In this document: piece by piece, positions 35,462-50,141 of the stretch
How the letters are laid out: the number at the start of each line of letters is the position of its first letter
How positions within the stretch are numbered: position 1 is the stretch's first letter
Assembly (NCBI GenBank): GCA_928212115.1
Contig: CAKMRJ010005634.1
Span: 253,659,936 to 253,723,935, forward strand
Reading direction: 5' to 3'
DNA length: 64,000 nt
From: Lactuca virosa
Lineage: Eukaryota; Streptophyta; Magnoliopsida; Asterales; Asteraceae
The notes under the pieces: generated by a model
The model's input: the letters and a program-made list of their open reading frames with translations, nothing else
What the model was told of the DNA's origin: nothing
Database searches by the model: none
Program-made: the position numbers and the translations under genes

Positions 35462-37093
35462 CTAACTACTAAATCTAATATCATCCTTCAGCCCTATGCT
35501 CCGAGCATGCTGGAGATGCTTAATCCGAGTCAGTCCCTTCGTGAGGGGATCTGCTGGATTCTCATCCGATGATACCCTCTTTGCCACGAGGAGTCCTTCT
35601 TCTATTCGATGTCTGATGAAATGGTATTTTCTGTCGATGTGTCTGGATCTCCCGTGATCCCTTGGTTCCTTGGCTAAGGCAACTGCACTTTCACTATCAC
35701 AGAAAATTTCCATTGGCTCTTTAATAGCTAGTACAACTCCAAGGTCTCCAATGAAGTTCTTCAGCCATATCGCCTCCTTTGCTGCCTCGCTAGCTGCTAT
35801 ATACTCCGATTCGCAAGTTGAATCAGCCACTGTCTCTTGCTTGGAACTCTTCCAAGAAATTGCTCCTCCATTTAAGGTAAAGACCCAGCTTGACTGAGAG
35901 CGGAAATTATCCCTATCAGTCTGAAAGCTAGCATCACTATACCGTACAACTCTCAAGTCTTCACTCCCACCGAGGGTAAGGACCCAGTCCTTAGTCCTCC
36001 GTAGGTACTTGAGGATATTCTTTACCGCAGTCCAGTGTGCCTTGCCAGGGTTCCCCTGATACCTGCTAACCATGCTCAAAGAAAAGGCTACATCAGGTCG
36101 AGTACACGTCATAGCATACATGATCGATCCTACAGCCGAAGCATAAGGTATTCGACTCATTTCTGCTATCTCAGCCTCAGTACTAGGGCTTTGTGTCTTA
36201 CTCAATCTGGCGTTACTCTGGATGGGTAACTCTCCTTTCTTGTAGTCCTGCATGCCGAATCTCTTCAACACCTTATCCAAGTAAGTACTCTGACTAAGTC
36301 CAATTAGTCTTTTACTCCGGTCTCTCAAGATCCTTATCCCTAGAATATAGGCAGCTTCTCCTAGGTCCTTCATAGAGAAACACTTCCCAAGCCAGGACTT
36401 AACTTCCTGCAGAGTTGGGATGTCATTTCCTATGAGTAGTATGTCATCCACATACAATACCAAAAAGCTAACTATACTCCCACTAGCCTTGACATATACA
36501 CAAGATTCATCTTCACTCCTAGAAAAGCCAAATTCTTTGACTTTCTCATCAAAGCAAAGATTCCATCTGCGAGGTGCTTGCTTTAACCCATAATTGGATT
36601 TCTCAAGCTTACACACTCTATTAGGGTACTCTGTATTGACAAAACCCTCTGGCTGACTCATGTAAACATCCTCAGCCAACTTTCCATTAAGGAAAGCGGT
36701 TTTGACATCCATTTGCCATATTTCATAGTCATGAAATGCAGCTATGGCTAACAGAACCCTAATAGACTTAATCTTGGCCACTGGAGAAAAGGTCTCATCA
36801 TAATCAACTCCCGGAGTTTGTGAGAAACCCTTTGCAACCAGTCGTGCCTTATAAGTGTGTACATTACCATCCATGCCGGTCTTCTTCTTGAAGATCCATT
36901 TGCACCCTACAGTCTTACGACCTGGTACATTCTCAACCAAGTTCCAAACTTGATTGTCATACATGGACTGTATCTCGCTGTCCATTGCCTCTTTCCACTT
37001 GGCTGACTCAGGGCCTGCCATGGCTTCCGCGTAACTGTTAGGTTCATCCAAACCTATCAGTGTCTCATCACTGATAAGTGTATCACCTTCCAC
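35462..37093 (-). CDS. pol: Reverse transcriptase-RNase H of copia C (long open part of pol)
   Basis: An open frame of 543 codons, but not an independent gene: the listed first codon is an internal GTG, and the true start is the gag ATG. RT motifs: KARLVAKGFSQTPGVDYDE, QMDVKTAFLNGKLAED, YGLKQAPRRWN and YVDDILLIGND with both catalytic Asp. RNase H motifs: YSDASFQTD, CESEYIAASEAAKEA, CDSESAVALAKE, and NPADPLTKGL near the end. It copies element RNA into DNA inside particles. All key residues I can check are kept. Upstream, 37094-37444 contains a TAG and at least two frame changes (near a CT run at 37268-37289 and near 37105), so it cannot be made as one polyprotein with gag. Confidence 0.93.
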   Translation of the reverse strand: MEGDTLISDETLIGLDEPNSYAEAMAGPESAKWKEAMDSEIQSMYDNQVWNLVENVPGRKTVGCKWIFKKKTGMDGNVHTYKARLVAKGFSQTPGVDYDETFSPVAKIKSIRVLLAIAAFHDYEIWQMDVKTAFLNGKLAEDVYMSQPEGFVNTEYPNRVCKLEKSNYGLKQAPRRWNLCFDEKVKEFGFSRSEDESCVYVKASGSIVSFLVLYVDDILLIGNDIPTLQEVKSWLGKCFSMKDLGEAAYILGIRILRDRSKRLIGLSQSTYLDKVLKRFGMQDYKKGELPIQSNARLSKTQSPSTEAEIAEMSRIPYASAVGSIMYAMTCTRPDVAFSLSMVSRYQGNPGKAHWTAVKNILKYLRRTKDWVLTLGGSEDLRVVRYSDASFQTDRDNFRSQSSWVFTLNGGAISWKSSKQETVADSTCESEYIAASEAAKEAIWLKNFIGDLGVVLAIKEPMEIFCDSESAVALAKEPRDHGRSRHIDRKYHFIRHRIEEGLLVAKRVSSDENPADPLTKGLTRIKHLQHARSIGLKDDIRFSS

Positions 37094-37444
37094 AGTAATA
37101 TGGAATGCATTTCCTCACCCTTGTGGAACGCCTCAGAGGTACAGACTTCTCAATTGGCTCAACAGGAGTTTCCTCCTCAAGTTGAGTGCTAGGGTTTGAA
37201 GTTCCTTCACCACTTGACTCTTGAATTTCTTCAAGGTCAACTTGCCTCCCACTGTCTCCTTGGCTTATGAACTCTCTCTCTCTCTCTCTCGAAAGAAAGC
37301 CCTCCTAGCTACAAAGACCACATTCTCACTAGGTCTGTAGAAGAGGTAACCAAAGGATTTATGTGGGTAGCCGATGAAAATACACCTCTCACTTCGAGGT
37401 TCGAGCTTATCATGAGTCTCGCGTCTCACGAAAGCCTCGCAACC
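37094..37444 (-). pseudogene. pol: Broken linker between integrase and RT of copia C
   Basis: Carries the integrase tail in frame with gag (GCEAFVRRETHDKLEPRSER, FIGYPHKSFGYLFYRPSEN) and a Glu-rich linker in another frame. The TAG at 37445-37447 stands where A and similar copies suggest Trp. A run of CT repeats at about 37268-37289 coincides with a frame change. Confidence 0.8.
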
Positions 37445-39496
37445 CTAAATCTTAATGTGGTCTAGTTTGGGTACTTTACCAGTCCACATCTCATGAGGAG
37501 TTTTGGCAACTTTCTTTGTGGGAACTAGATTAAGGATATGAGCGGCAGTCTCTAAGGCATACCCCCAAAATGAGATTGGTGGCGAAGCTCGACTCATCAT
37601 GGAACGAACCATATCCAACAGGGTTCGATTACGCCTCTCAGCTACACCATTCAACTGCGGTGTCCTGGGAGGTGTCAATTGTGAGACAATCCCACATTCC
37701 CTAAGATAGTCGAGGAACTCTGAACTAAGGTACTCACCACCTCGATCGGATCGAAGCATCTTAATGTTCTTGCCCAATTGATTCTCGACTTCCTGTTTAA
37801 ACTCTTTAAACCTCTCAAAAGTGTCTGACTTATGCTTGATTAAGTAGACATATCCATATCTACTGTAATCATCAGTAAAAGTCAAATAATAACGATTAGC
37901 ATCCCTTGTGGCATGTTTGAAGGGCCCACACACATCCGTGTGTATAAGATCCAACAAACCTTCACCCCTCTCACAAGAACCTGTGAAGGGTGACTTTGTC
38001 ATTTTTCCAAGTAAGCATGATTCGCAACTATCATCTGACTTTAGGTCAAATGACTCCAATACTCCATCCTTTTGGAGTTGGCCTATGTGTTTCTTGCTTA
38101 TATGTCCAAGACGACAATGCCATAATGATGCTTTATCCAAGTTATTATCATTAACAGAATCAATACACAATACATTATTTCCTAAGTTATCAACCACAGA
38201 TACAGTTTCATACACACCATCACAAGGTAATGCTTTAAAATAAAGAACATTATTAAAGAAAGCATTAATCGAACCAACTTCATTATCAAATGAAAAGGTG
38301 AAACCTTGTTTATACAATGCATGAAAGGAAATAATATTTCTTGCCATTTCTGGCGAATAACAACATTTATTCAAATCTAAACTAAACCCACTACTTAGCG
38401 ATAAAGTATAAACTCCAATCTTGGTGACAGGTAAAGCTTTCCTATTCCCCATGATTAAGTTTATTCTTCCATGCTCCACATTCTCACTTCTTCTTAGTCC
38501 CTGCAAATCAGAACATATATGAATACCACAACCGGTATCAAGGACCCAAGAGTTAGAATGGGGTGAGTTATTAGATAAGATAGTGTAAATACCTGCATGG
38601 TTGGGTTTAACTTTCCCATCCTTCACATCTTGCTGGTACTTTGGGCAGTTCCGCTTCCAATGTGACTTTTCATGGCAATAGAAGCATTCAGCCTCTTTAG
38701 GGTCAGAAGAAGGAGTGACAAAACCTTTCTTGGTTCCACTTGAAGAAGAGCCATCAAGGGTCCTAGCCTTGGTACCCTTCGAAGAGCTCTTCCTCTTCTT
38801 CCCTCTACCTTTCCCGATTGCCAAAACCGGGGCGGAGTTTGGAGTAGGAGTGTTAACAACCGACTTACCCTTAAGACCTGTTTCTGCGGTCTTGAGGAGT
38901 CCCTGAAGTTTGCAGAGTGTGACCTCTTCCTTATTCATGTGATATGTCATGCGGAATTGATCATAGAACGATGGTAAGGAGTGCAAAATGATATCTATTG
39001 CAAGCTCCTCAGGGAAGTTCACATTAAGCTTCAGCAACCGATCCACATACCTTTGCATTTTCTGCATGTGGCTCGTGACGGATTCCCCGTCCTTCATCAT
39101 GGTTGTTATGATAGAGCATATGATTTCATACCTCTCTTGTCGTGCACTTTGATGGTATCTTTCCATCAGATCTTGGTGCATTTCAAAAGGGTAGAAGTCC
39201 TCATAGGACTTTTGGAGTTCTGCTGTCATGGTGGCCAACATGATGCATGCCACTTTTGTAGCATCCCTTTCATGTGCCCGAAAGTCAGCGATCTCCTGGG
39301 GAGTTGTAGTGGTCTCATCAATCTCCTTAAGCTCCTTGTCAAGGACATATTCTTTGTCCTCGTAGCGGGTAATCATCCTGATGTTTCTGATCCATTCATT
39401 GAAGTTGGATCCATCAAAAGTGACTTTCCCACACAAGTTCATAAGGGTAAAGGAGCCATTAGGATTAGAGCCAGAAGCAGCATTGTTTGAAGACAT
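37445..39496 (-). CDS. gag-pol: gag-protease-integrase ORF of copia C
   Basis: An ORF of 683 codons from ATG 39496 (MSSNNAASGSNPNGSF). Gag: LCGKVTFDGSNFNEWIRN near residue 30, LQKSYEDFYPFEMHQDLMER, HSLPSFYDQFRMTYHM, then a Lys/Ser-rich stretch and zinc knuckle CFYCHEKSHWKRNC at about residue 270. Protease: WVLDTGCG at about 320. Integrase: zinc part CRLGHISKKHI and CESCLLG; core Asp in IHTDVCG (~517), Asp in LRSDRGGEY (~582) and Glu in GVAERRNRT (~618), the usual DD35E spacing. It makes the particle coat, matures it and inserts the DNA copy. It ends early at TAG 37445-37447. Everything up to there looks intact. Confidence 0.95.
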   Translation of the reverse strand: MSSNNAASGSNPNGSFTLMNLCGKVTFDGSNFNEWIRNIRMITRYEDKEYVLDKELKEIDETTTTPQEIADFRAHERDATKVACIMLATMTAELQKSYEDFYPFEMHQDLMERYHQSARQERYEIICSIITTMMKDGESVTSHMQKMQRYVDRLLKLNVNFPEELAIDIILHSLPSFYDQFRMTYHMNKEEVTLCKLQGLLKTAETGLKGKSVVNTPTPNSAPVLAIGKGRGKKRKSSSKGTKARTLDGSSSSGTKKGFVTPSSDPKEAECFYCHEKSHWKRNCPKYQQDVKDGKVKPNHAGIYTILSNNSPHSNSWVLDTGCGIHICSDLQGLRRSENVEHGRINLIMGNRKALPVTKIGVYTLSLSSGFSLDLNKCCYSPEMARNIISFHALYKQGFTFSFDNEVGSINAFFNNVLYFKALPCDGVYETVSVVDNLGNNVLCIDSVNDNNLDKASLWHCRLGHISKKHIGQLQKDGVLESFDLKSDDSCESCLLGKMTKSPFTGSCERGEGLLDLIHTDVCGPFKHATRDANRYYLTFTDDYSRYGYVYLIKHKSDTFERFKEFKQEVENQLGKNIKMLRSDRGGEYLSSEFLDYLRECGIVSQLTPPRTPQLNGVAERRNRTLLDMVRSMMSRASPPISFWGYALETAAHILNLVPTKKVAKTPHEMWTGKVPKLDHIKI

Positions 39497-40932
39497 CTGA
39501 AAGAAGAGAACAAGATTAGTTTAGATATTAAGAGAGTCCTTAATAAAACACCCAAATGTAATATTAAGGCTAAGATCCAATCACAATATATTATAACTTA
39601 GAAGAGGTATGCCGTAATCCAAGCTATAACATATTTGAAAGGTAGGTGAATGACGATTCACCAATTTCCACCATGAAAAACGAAATATAGATATTAGGTT
39701 TTTAATTGGTTCTTAGAAATTCCTAGATTCTTTTGAGATTCAATGAACTTTTCAAAGGCATGTTTCAATCTCGAGTGTGCCCTCCAAGTTTTGTGACTGG
39801 GATACCGAGGATCACAAAACGAGGTGTGAAGTAACCATGCAAATCACTTGGTACCCTCAAGGTTTATCACTCAATCGATGTGCCGGTAAACCACACACGC
39901 TCCACCGATGCTATGGTAAACCTTAAGTCACCCTTTACCTACCATGTTAAGTCCAAGTTAGTGTGCCGGTTAACCACACACGCTCCACCAACGACTTACA
40001 CAAAGTCTAAAGTGTAATTTCATGGATTAGCACCTTATTCACATTTTCCTAAAGTAACTAAGATTGGGAATTTAATAAAAGCATTTAGTTACTTTATAAT
40101 ATTCATCATACTTTTAATGAGAATTTATAAGTCCTTGTCTTACCCGTTCGGCTAACGACCCTCCACTGATCAAGGAAGCGGTGGGTGAGAGTGGACACCC
40201 ATTAAGTTGCCATTTTATAGGCAACAACCTTATACCCCCCTTATAGACGGGCTTCGTGAATGAGGCGTACTAGCGGTAAGACGACTTGACGTTATACATA
40301 TATATATATATATATATTAGTAACTTATAATATTAAAGTATAAGGGTTGAATTTTAACTTTTAAAATTCTAAGGGTTGGAACTAAAGTTTTAATCAAGAC
40401 TTTACATGTTCCAAAACTTGAGGGCAAGTTTTGTAAACTTCCAAAACTTTTCATTTCTTATAACTTATGAATTAATTGAGTAATAAAAATGAAGACTCTT
40501 CATTTTATAACTCTTGTGTTCTTTTAATGGCTTTAATAAAAGTGAGACTTTTGGTTTTCCATAACTTGAGGACAAGTTATGGACTCCATTAAAACACATT
40601 ATGATCATGAATTAAACTACCATGAAGGTTACAAACAATTCCTATGATCATCTAATCTTCATAAGTTCAAGAACATGAATATGAACACTTTCAAGAATCA
40701 AAAATTACACTTAAAAAAAACTTGTAATTTTAATAATTGTCATTGTAAATGAATTAGCATAAACATTACACCATCTAAAACAAACTTTAAAACATCAAAA
40801 CAGTTTTTAGGGTAATGTTTCTAGTCCATTTCCAGCAACAAATGTGCAAACTTTCATACGAGCAGAAAACAGAAAAAACGATTTTTTTTCAAGCTGTTTG
40901 CACACAAAAAAAAAAACAACAAACAAACCTAG
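39497..40932 (-). other. Structured 5' leader of copia C
   Basis: Read on the minus strand. Class I: 40558-40583 (TCCATAACTTG, loop TCCT in sense) and 40412-40433 (CAAAACTTG, CCCT, CAAGTTTTG). The conserved CACC/GGTGG block lies at 40150-40190. Class II: 39957-39992 and 39873-39910. Class III: 39788-39820 (GTTTTGTGA with TCACAAAAC, a longer stem than in A and B) and 39591-39629. A (TA)n run lies near 40296-40317. No ORF of interest. Confidence 0.72.
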
Positions 40933-40944
40933 GCTCTGATACCA
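40933..40944 (-). promoter_or_regulatory. Primer-binding site of copia C
   Basis: GCTCTGATACCA, a perfect Met-tRNA PBS on the minus strand, next to the 5' LTR. Confidence 0.93.
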
Positions 40945-40945
40945 C

Positions 40946-41699
40946 TGATGGGTTTTGAGCATTCTAACACTTCCTAAGTGTACATGCAACCCTAATAACC
41001 TTGGATCTATGTTTGTCTAATTATCATGCAAAGTTGAATTCCAAGGTTATATTCCTATCTAACATACATGGGGAACAAATTTTAACTTGCATGAAAGATA
41101 GAATAACTTACCTTGTTGTTGCTTATGATCCTTGAAACCTTGTGAGCCTAGCACCCCAAGTGTGATGCCTCAAATGCTTCACACAACACCAAATGCTTTT
41201 GGAATGACTTTAGAGAGAATACACACTTCTAAAATCGGCCTAGCCCTCTTGTTTCTTGTGTGTCGCTGATTTTGGTGGAGAATGGGTTTCTTATATAGTG
41301 TTGACACATCTAGGGTTACACCATGTAAACCCTAATGTGTCATGACTCTTCATTTCCATGGCCCCATAGGTTTGTAACTCCCATGGAGCATCCTATGGGT
41401 GGAACCCAACTTGATAATCCATGGAGCCTCTTAGCCCACTATATAAGATATGGAAGATTTACATAATCTACCCATATATTTAATTAGTTATCTTTTGATC
41501 ACTTAATTAATTCTTGATCAAACTAATTAAATAATATTATTAATATATTAGAACTTATAATATATTAATAAATCATAAGTGTTATTTCTCTCATTTTAGT
41601 TTATCCAATTGCATGGTGCCATGCAACCCAAATGGACCATGCCGGGTCGGGTCAAGTACATACCAGAAATAGTTATGGACTTAGACACCTTATCCAACA
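40946..41699 (-). repeat. 5' LTR of copia C
   Basis: From TGATGGGTTTTGAGCATTC to CTTATCCAACA. TATA box at 41289-41297 on the minus strand. Lacks two short segments present in the 3' LTR. Confidence 0.95.
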
Positions 41700-41704
41700 C
41701 CTTC

Positions 41705-43219
41705 TGGCAAGGACAACACTGGAGCAGTGTAGAGGGCTTGTTTCAAGGTTTGGAAAGAAGCTTCTTGTTTTTCGTTCCAATAAAAAGGTACGCCCTTCTG
41801 GTTGAGAGTGGTGAGAGGCTTGGCAATCTTGGAAAAGTTTTGAATGACCTTCGGTAATAACCAGCAAGGCCCAAAAATTGATGGATTTCGGTTACGGTTC
41901 TTGGAGTTGCCCAGCCCTCAATAGCTTTGATCTTGGTAGGGTCCACATGTATTCCCTCTTCATTGACTACATGGCCTAAAAATTCCACTCTACGAATCCA
42001 TAACTCGCATTTGGAAAACTTTGCGTAAAGCTTTTCTGCTCTCAATATTTCCAAAGTCTGTCGTAAATGTTGGTTGTGCTCTTCCTTGCTCTTAGAGTAA
42101 ACGAGTATATCATCGATGAAAACGATCACGAAGTTGTCGAGAATCGGCCGACAGACTCGGTTCATCAGATCCATAAAGGCTGCGGGTGCATTTGTGAGAC
42201 CGAAAGGCATGACTACGAATTCGAAGTGCCCATAACGGGTTCAGAAAGCAGTCTTTGAAATATCCTCCTCTCGGACTCTTAATTGGTGGTATTCAGATCT
42301 CAGATCTATCTTGGAAAAGTAACTGGCTCCTTGGAGCTGATCAAATAGATCGTCGATTCGGGGAAGTGGGTATCGATTCTTGACAGTGAGCTTGTTTAAT
42401 TCCCGGTAATCTATGCACATTCTGAAAGATCCGTCTTTCTTCTTGACAAACAGAACCGGAGCTCCCCAAGGTGAAAAGTTCGGCCTGATGAATCCCTTGT
42501 CAAGAAGTTCGCTTAGTTGGCTAGATAACTCTTGCATTTCGGCAGGAGCTAATCTGTAAGGTGATTTGACGATTGGAGTGGCTCCAGGTACAAGATCGAT
42601 TCGGAACTCGACCTGGCGCTCGGGAGGGATTCCTGGAAAATCCTCGGGAAATATGTCAGGAAAGTCACGTACTTCAGGAATATCGTTAAGGTTTTTCTCC
42701 TCCTTTGTTTTATCAACGACATGAGCAAGAAAGGCATGCTTCTTTTTATGCAAGCACTTTTGTGCTTGGATGCAAGAAATGAGTCGGAGGTTTGAACCGG
42801 GTTTATCACCATACACTATTACAGTTTCATTGTTGGGTAGGTGAAGGAGAACAACCTTCTCATGACACATAATTTCAGCATGGTGGGGGCTTAACCAATC
42901 CATGCCAACAATCACATCAAAGCTCCTAATATTAACAGGCATCAAACTGATTGGGAACGAGTGATTATTTAACGTTAGTGTGCACACATATATATTGTTG
43001 GTTGATTCTGTTTTACCGTTGGCCATTTCAAACGTATAAGTTTCGTTCAATTTCTGGGTATTTTGATAGAGTAGGTGTTTGAATTTGTGACTTATGAAGC
43101 TTCGCTTAGCTCTACTATCAAATAAAATGCACACATAAGAGTTGCTGAGGAGAAACGTACCGGTCACCACTATTGGATCTTGCACTGCCTCCCCTTGCCC
43201 CATCGTTAAGACCCTTCCT
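41705..43219 (-). pseudogene. pol: Protease and reverse transcriptase of G2, broken
   Basis: Protease: VCILFDSRAKRSFISHKF, where the usual DSGA is DSRA, so the catalytic loop Gly is lost. RT: PYRLAPAEMQELSSQL, GFIRPNFSPWGAPVLFVKKK, CIDYRELNKLTVKNRYPLP, MPFGLTNAPAAFMDLMN and FIDDILVYSK with both catalytic Asp, then FLGHVVNEEGI and FLGLAGYYRR. A TGA at 42238-42240 replaces an Arg, and a one-base frame change follows YYRR near 41866. The frame reaches the CCTTC duplication where C is inserted, and RNase H continues at 33888. Confidence 0.93.
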
Positions 43220-44377
43220 GCATTCTGATTGTTGTTTTTAGGGCAGTTGCGTTTGAAATGGCCGGTTCCCCCGCACCCGTAACATGCGCGGCTGGCTCCG
43301 GCGTTGTTCTCATTAGGCTGTTTGTTTTGTTGTGGGGGCATCTTGCAATACCGGACAATGTGTCCTTTCGATTGCAGTTGGTGCATTGGAAGTCCTTGCA
43401 CGCTCCATAGTGGTGATAGTTACACTTGTCACACTTGGGATTTGATCCGCGTATGCCTTTGTTGGTGCGGTTGTGGTTGAAGCTGGGGCGGTTGGGGCTG
43501 GTGCTGCTGGAGTGGTAGCAGAATGGACCGCTACTGTCTGTAGTTTCTTGGATGGCCCTGAATTATGCCGTCCTTTTCGCTTGTTCCTCCAGTTCTTCTT
43601 GCTCCCACTTTCTTGTTTTCTTTCTCCCTCTGTTGCTTTGATACTTTTCTTATCACTGTGATCATAAAGTTTCTTGGCTAGGTGTTTTGCACTATCGTTG
43701 GTCTCAGGTTTTGAGGAAATCACGTTGCCCTGAATGGGATGCGTCAACCCCCAGATAAATCTCTCGACCTTCTTTCCTTCAGATGTAATCATACCAGGAA
43801 ACAGAAGTGATAGTACGATAAACCTCGAGATGTACGCGTGAATGTCCAAGTTTTGCACTGTAAGGTTCCATAGTTACTGTTCGAGCTTTTGAATTTGCCC
43901 TCGGGGGCAGTACTCGGCGATTAACATTTCTTTGAGTTCTTCCAAGGACATAGTGTTTGCAACGGGAAGTGTCATGGCCTCCATATGACCGTTCCACCAA
44001 GACAGTGCCTGGTCGATGAAAGTGCAGGCCGCGAATTTGACCTTACTTGCTTCCGGACATTCACATATCTCGAACACCAACTCTACCTTCTCGATCCATC
44101 GTTTCAAAGCTATGACTCCTCCAGTCCCGTTGAAATTTCGGGGTCTTGCATTGGAAAAATCCTTGAAGGTACAGGCCTTTACGGGCCCTTGATTCATCCC
44201 GTGATGGGAGCTTCCTGTCCCTTCGACTTGTCCACCACCATTGTTTCCGGCTTGGATGTGGGCTAGAGCTGCTGTTACTGCAGCTGAGACTGCCGCTTGG
44301 AAAGCCGCAGAGTTCATTTCCGGCGGGGGCGGCGGTGGTGGTGTGTTGTTATTCCTATGGGTTGATCTCCTCGGCAT
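43220..44377 (-). pseudogene. gag: gag of G2, broken
   Basis: ATG 44377 (MPRRSTHRNNNTPPPPPPPE), then a long Ala-rich helix start, the retrotransposon gag core (FSNARPRNFNGTGG, RWIEKVELVFEICECPEASK, ALSWWNGHMEAM, EEYC-type region) and, past a TAA at 43871-43873, ISRFIVLSLLFPGM and VERFIWGLTHPIQGNV. Next come a basic stretch and two zinc knuckles, the first in a shifted frame near 43400, the second CYGCGGTGHFKRNC near 43284-43240. Frame changes lie near 43430 and 43370. Comparison with this copy shows that G1 lost the capsid part. Confidence 0.9.
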
Positions 44378-44527
44378 CTTTTTGTCATGGATCAGAGGGA
44401 CAATGAGTATCCAAAGTACTTTATTTCATGACTTTATAGAGTAGTATCGGTGATTTGGTTGTGTACAAGCAAGTGTGGACATGAAATTAACATGCAATAA
44501 TAGTAATAGAGCACCTCACAGATAACA

Positions 44528-44596
<69 letters not shown>

Positions 44597-44807
44597 CCGT
44601 TTTTCATTGATGTTAATTTCCTGAGTACATGAAAATTTTTCCTTTATAAGGCATACAAATACATGAAGTGCAATAAAATCTAACAGAGTAACAACTCCAT
44701 GAGCAGTGTAATTACTTAATCATGTCATCGATAATACATAGGGAAATGCATAAAGGAAAATCGATACGGTAGCAAATAAACCGATACTAGTCGCAACGAG
44801 TAGGGCC
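44378..44807 (-). other. Spacer between gag and accessory ORF in G2, with (TA)n
   Basis: Noncoding; holds a (TA)n array at about 44532-44596 with one TAAT break. No other structure noticed. Confidence 0.7.
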
Positions 44808-45479
44808 CTATGGTGCTGACGATGAGGTAGATGCGCCCTGAAGTTTGGCTAACCTATGCTCGGTGATCCGTACACGCTCCTCTAGTACGGTGTGTCTCTC
44901 CTAGTATTCTCTAACTTCAGCTCGTGCAGTGGCAAGATCTTCTATGAGCCGTTCCATTGGGTAGAAGTCTCGCTCTAGGTCTCGCGTGCGAGCATCTGTA
45001 ACCTGCATAGCCGCCAGCATCTGCATTACCCGATCGGTGGTCACTTGAGCCTGGTTACCGATGTCCCTAATACGTTTGACCAAGACAGGGAGTACGCGAT
45101 CCGGTGGTCCTCCATGGTGGAGGTTGTAGTAACCTCGGTTCATACCAAATGGTGGTTGCTAACCTTGGCGTCGGCCCCATCTCTCGATATCGTCAGCCCA
45201 AGGAGGTGTAGGGCCATTGTAGCCCATCCTATGCGGTGGTACTCTTGCCATGTAGGGAGGGTTGATAACTTCAGACTCTGCATCCGATTCCACGTCCTCC
45301 TCAACCTCTTCCTCGTCATCTTCCTCCACTTCTTCATCGATGTCCACTTCCTCAAACTCTATCGGTTCTTCAGGATCCTCCATGGGTTCCTCGGGGTCTT
45401 CTTCTGGGTCTTCCTCAATCCAACCCCCATCCCCCTGATTGGGAAAGTAAGGGTCTCCAGGGAGGTGAAATCCTGCCAT
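44808..45479 (-). pseudogene. Accessory ORF upstream of gag (gypsy G2), two stops
   Basis: One frame of 224 codons from ATG 45479 to TAG 44808-44810, interrupted by TAG at about 45159 and 44898. At the second, G1 has CAG, so the change is C to T. Domains: a short start MAGFHLPGDPYFPNQGDGGW, an acidic tract of about 60 residues made mostly of Glu and Asp (near 45270-45430), then a Pro/Arg part with NPPYMARVPPHRMGYNG, and a C-terminal heptad-rich part (TRDLERDFYPMERLIEDL) that looks like a coiled coil. G1 81-607 is homologous. No known family recognised. The place before gag and the acidic-plus-coiled-coil make-up suggest a structural or chaperone role; that is a guess. Confidence 0.65.
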
Positions 45480-45867
45480 GTCGTGTGTGCAAGAATATAT
45501 GAGTACGAGAAAATAGATAGAATGCCAAAATACTCCTTTAGTATTTTAATTATTTTAGGTTTGCCCCTTAAAACTTTTGGGTAACCAGTTGGGAAGCTTT
45601 AAACTTGTTGCAACACCACTACCGCTCTTGAACACATGTTGGTCATATCTCAGATAAATATAGTTGATCAGACTATATTTATCCCAGATATGATTACATA
45701 ACTGCCCAGGTTTGACTGTAGTGTTCAACCTTTAAGTTATCTTATTTTGTTCTTGTTATGATACGATCCTAGCAAGTATGTATACTTTTAGTCAGTGTGT
45801 TTTAATCCCATTGTATTTATAGTTCTATATATTGTATGGCTAGATATACTAGTTCACTATAAACAAT
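45480..45867 (-). other. G2 5' untranslated leader
   Basis: Noncoding stretch between PBS and accessory ORF. A small inverted repeat near 45640-45695 (AGATAAATATAGT with ACTATATTTATC) is visible. Confidence 0.6.
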
Positions 45868-45879
45868 GATCTGAAACCA
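45868..45879 (-). promoter_or_regulatory. Primer-binding site of G2 (decayed)
   Basis: The minus strand reads TGGTTTCAGATC, two bases from the Met-tRNA PBS TGGTATCAGAGC, three bases inside the LTR end. Confidence 0.75.
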
Positions 45880-45882
45880 ATC

Positions 45883-50141
<4,259 letters not shown>

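Larger units (their letters stand above)
33889..41699 (-). mobile_element. Copia element C (best preserved element in the window)
   Basis: A complete copia element, 7811 bp, with two LTRs of 775 and 754 bp that differ at scattered sites and a few short indels. A perfect 5-bp target duplication CCTTC lies at 33884-33888 and 41700-41704. PBS, long leader, gag-protease-integrase ORF and RT-RNase H ORF are all present. It sits in the RNase H gene of G2, whose protein reads across the site once C is removed. A ~350-bp stretch between the two ORFs is the only place where the reading frame is clearly lost. Confidence 0.96.

Noticed and set aside
37908..39490. Plus-strand ORFs of 111 and 169 codons
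   Set aside because: Antisense shadows of the gag-protease-integrase ORF of element C.
43985..44266. Plus-strand ORF opposite the G2 gag
   Set aside because: Antisense shadow of gag; no motif.
45045..45584. 179-codon plus-strand ORF
   Set aside because: It lies antisense to the acidic accessory ORF of G2, whose Glu/Asp codons leave the opposite strand open.
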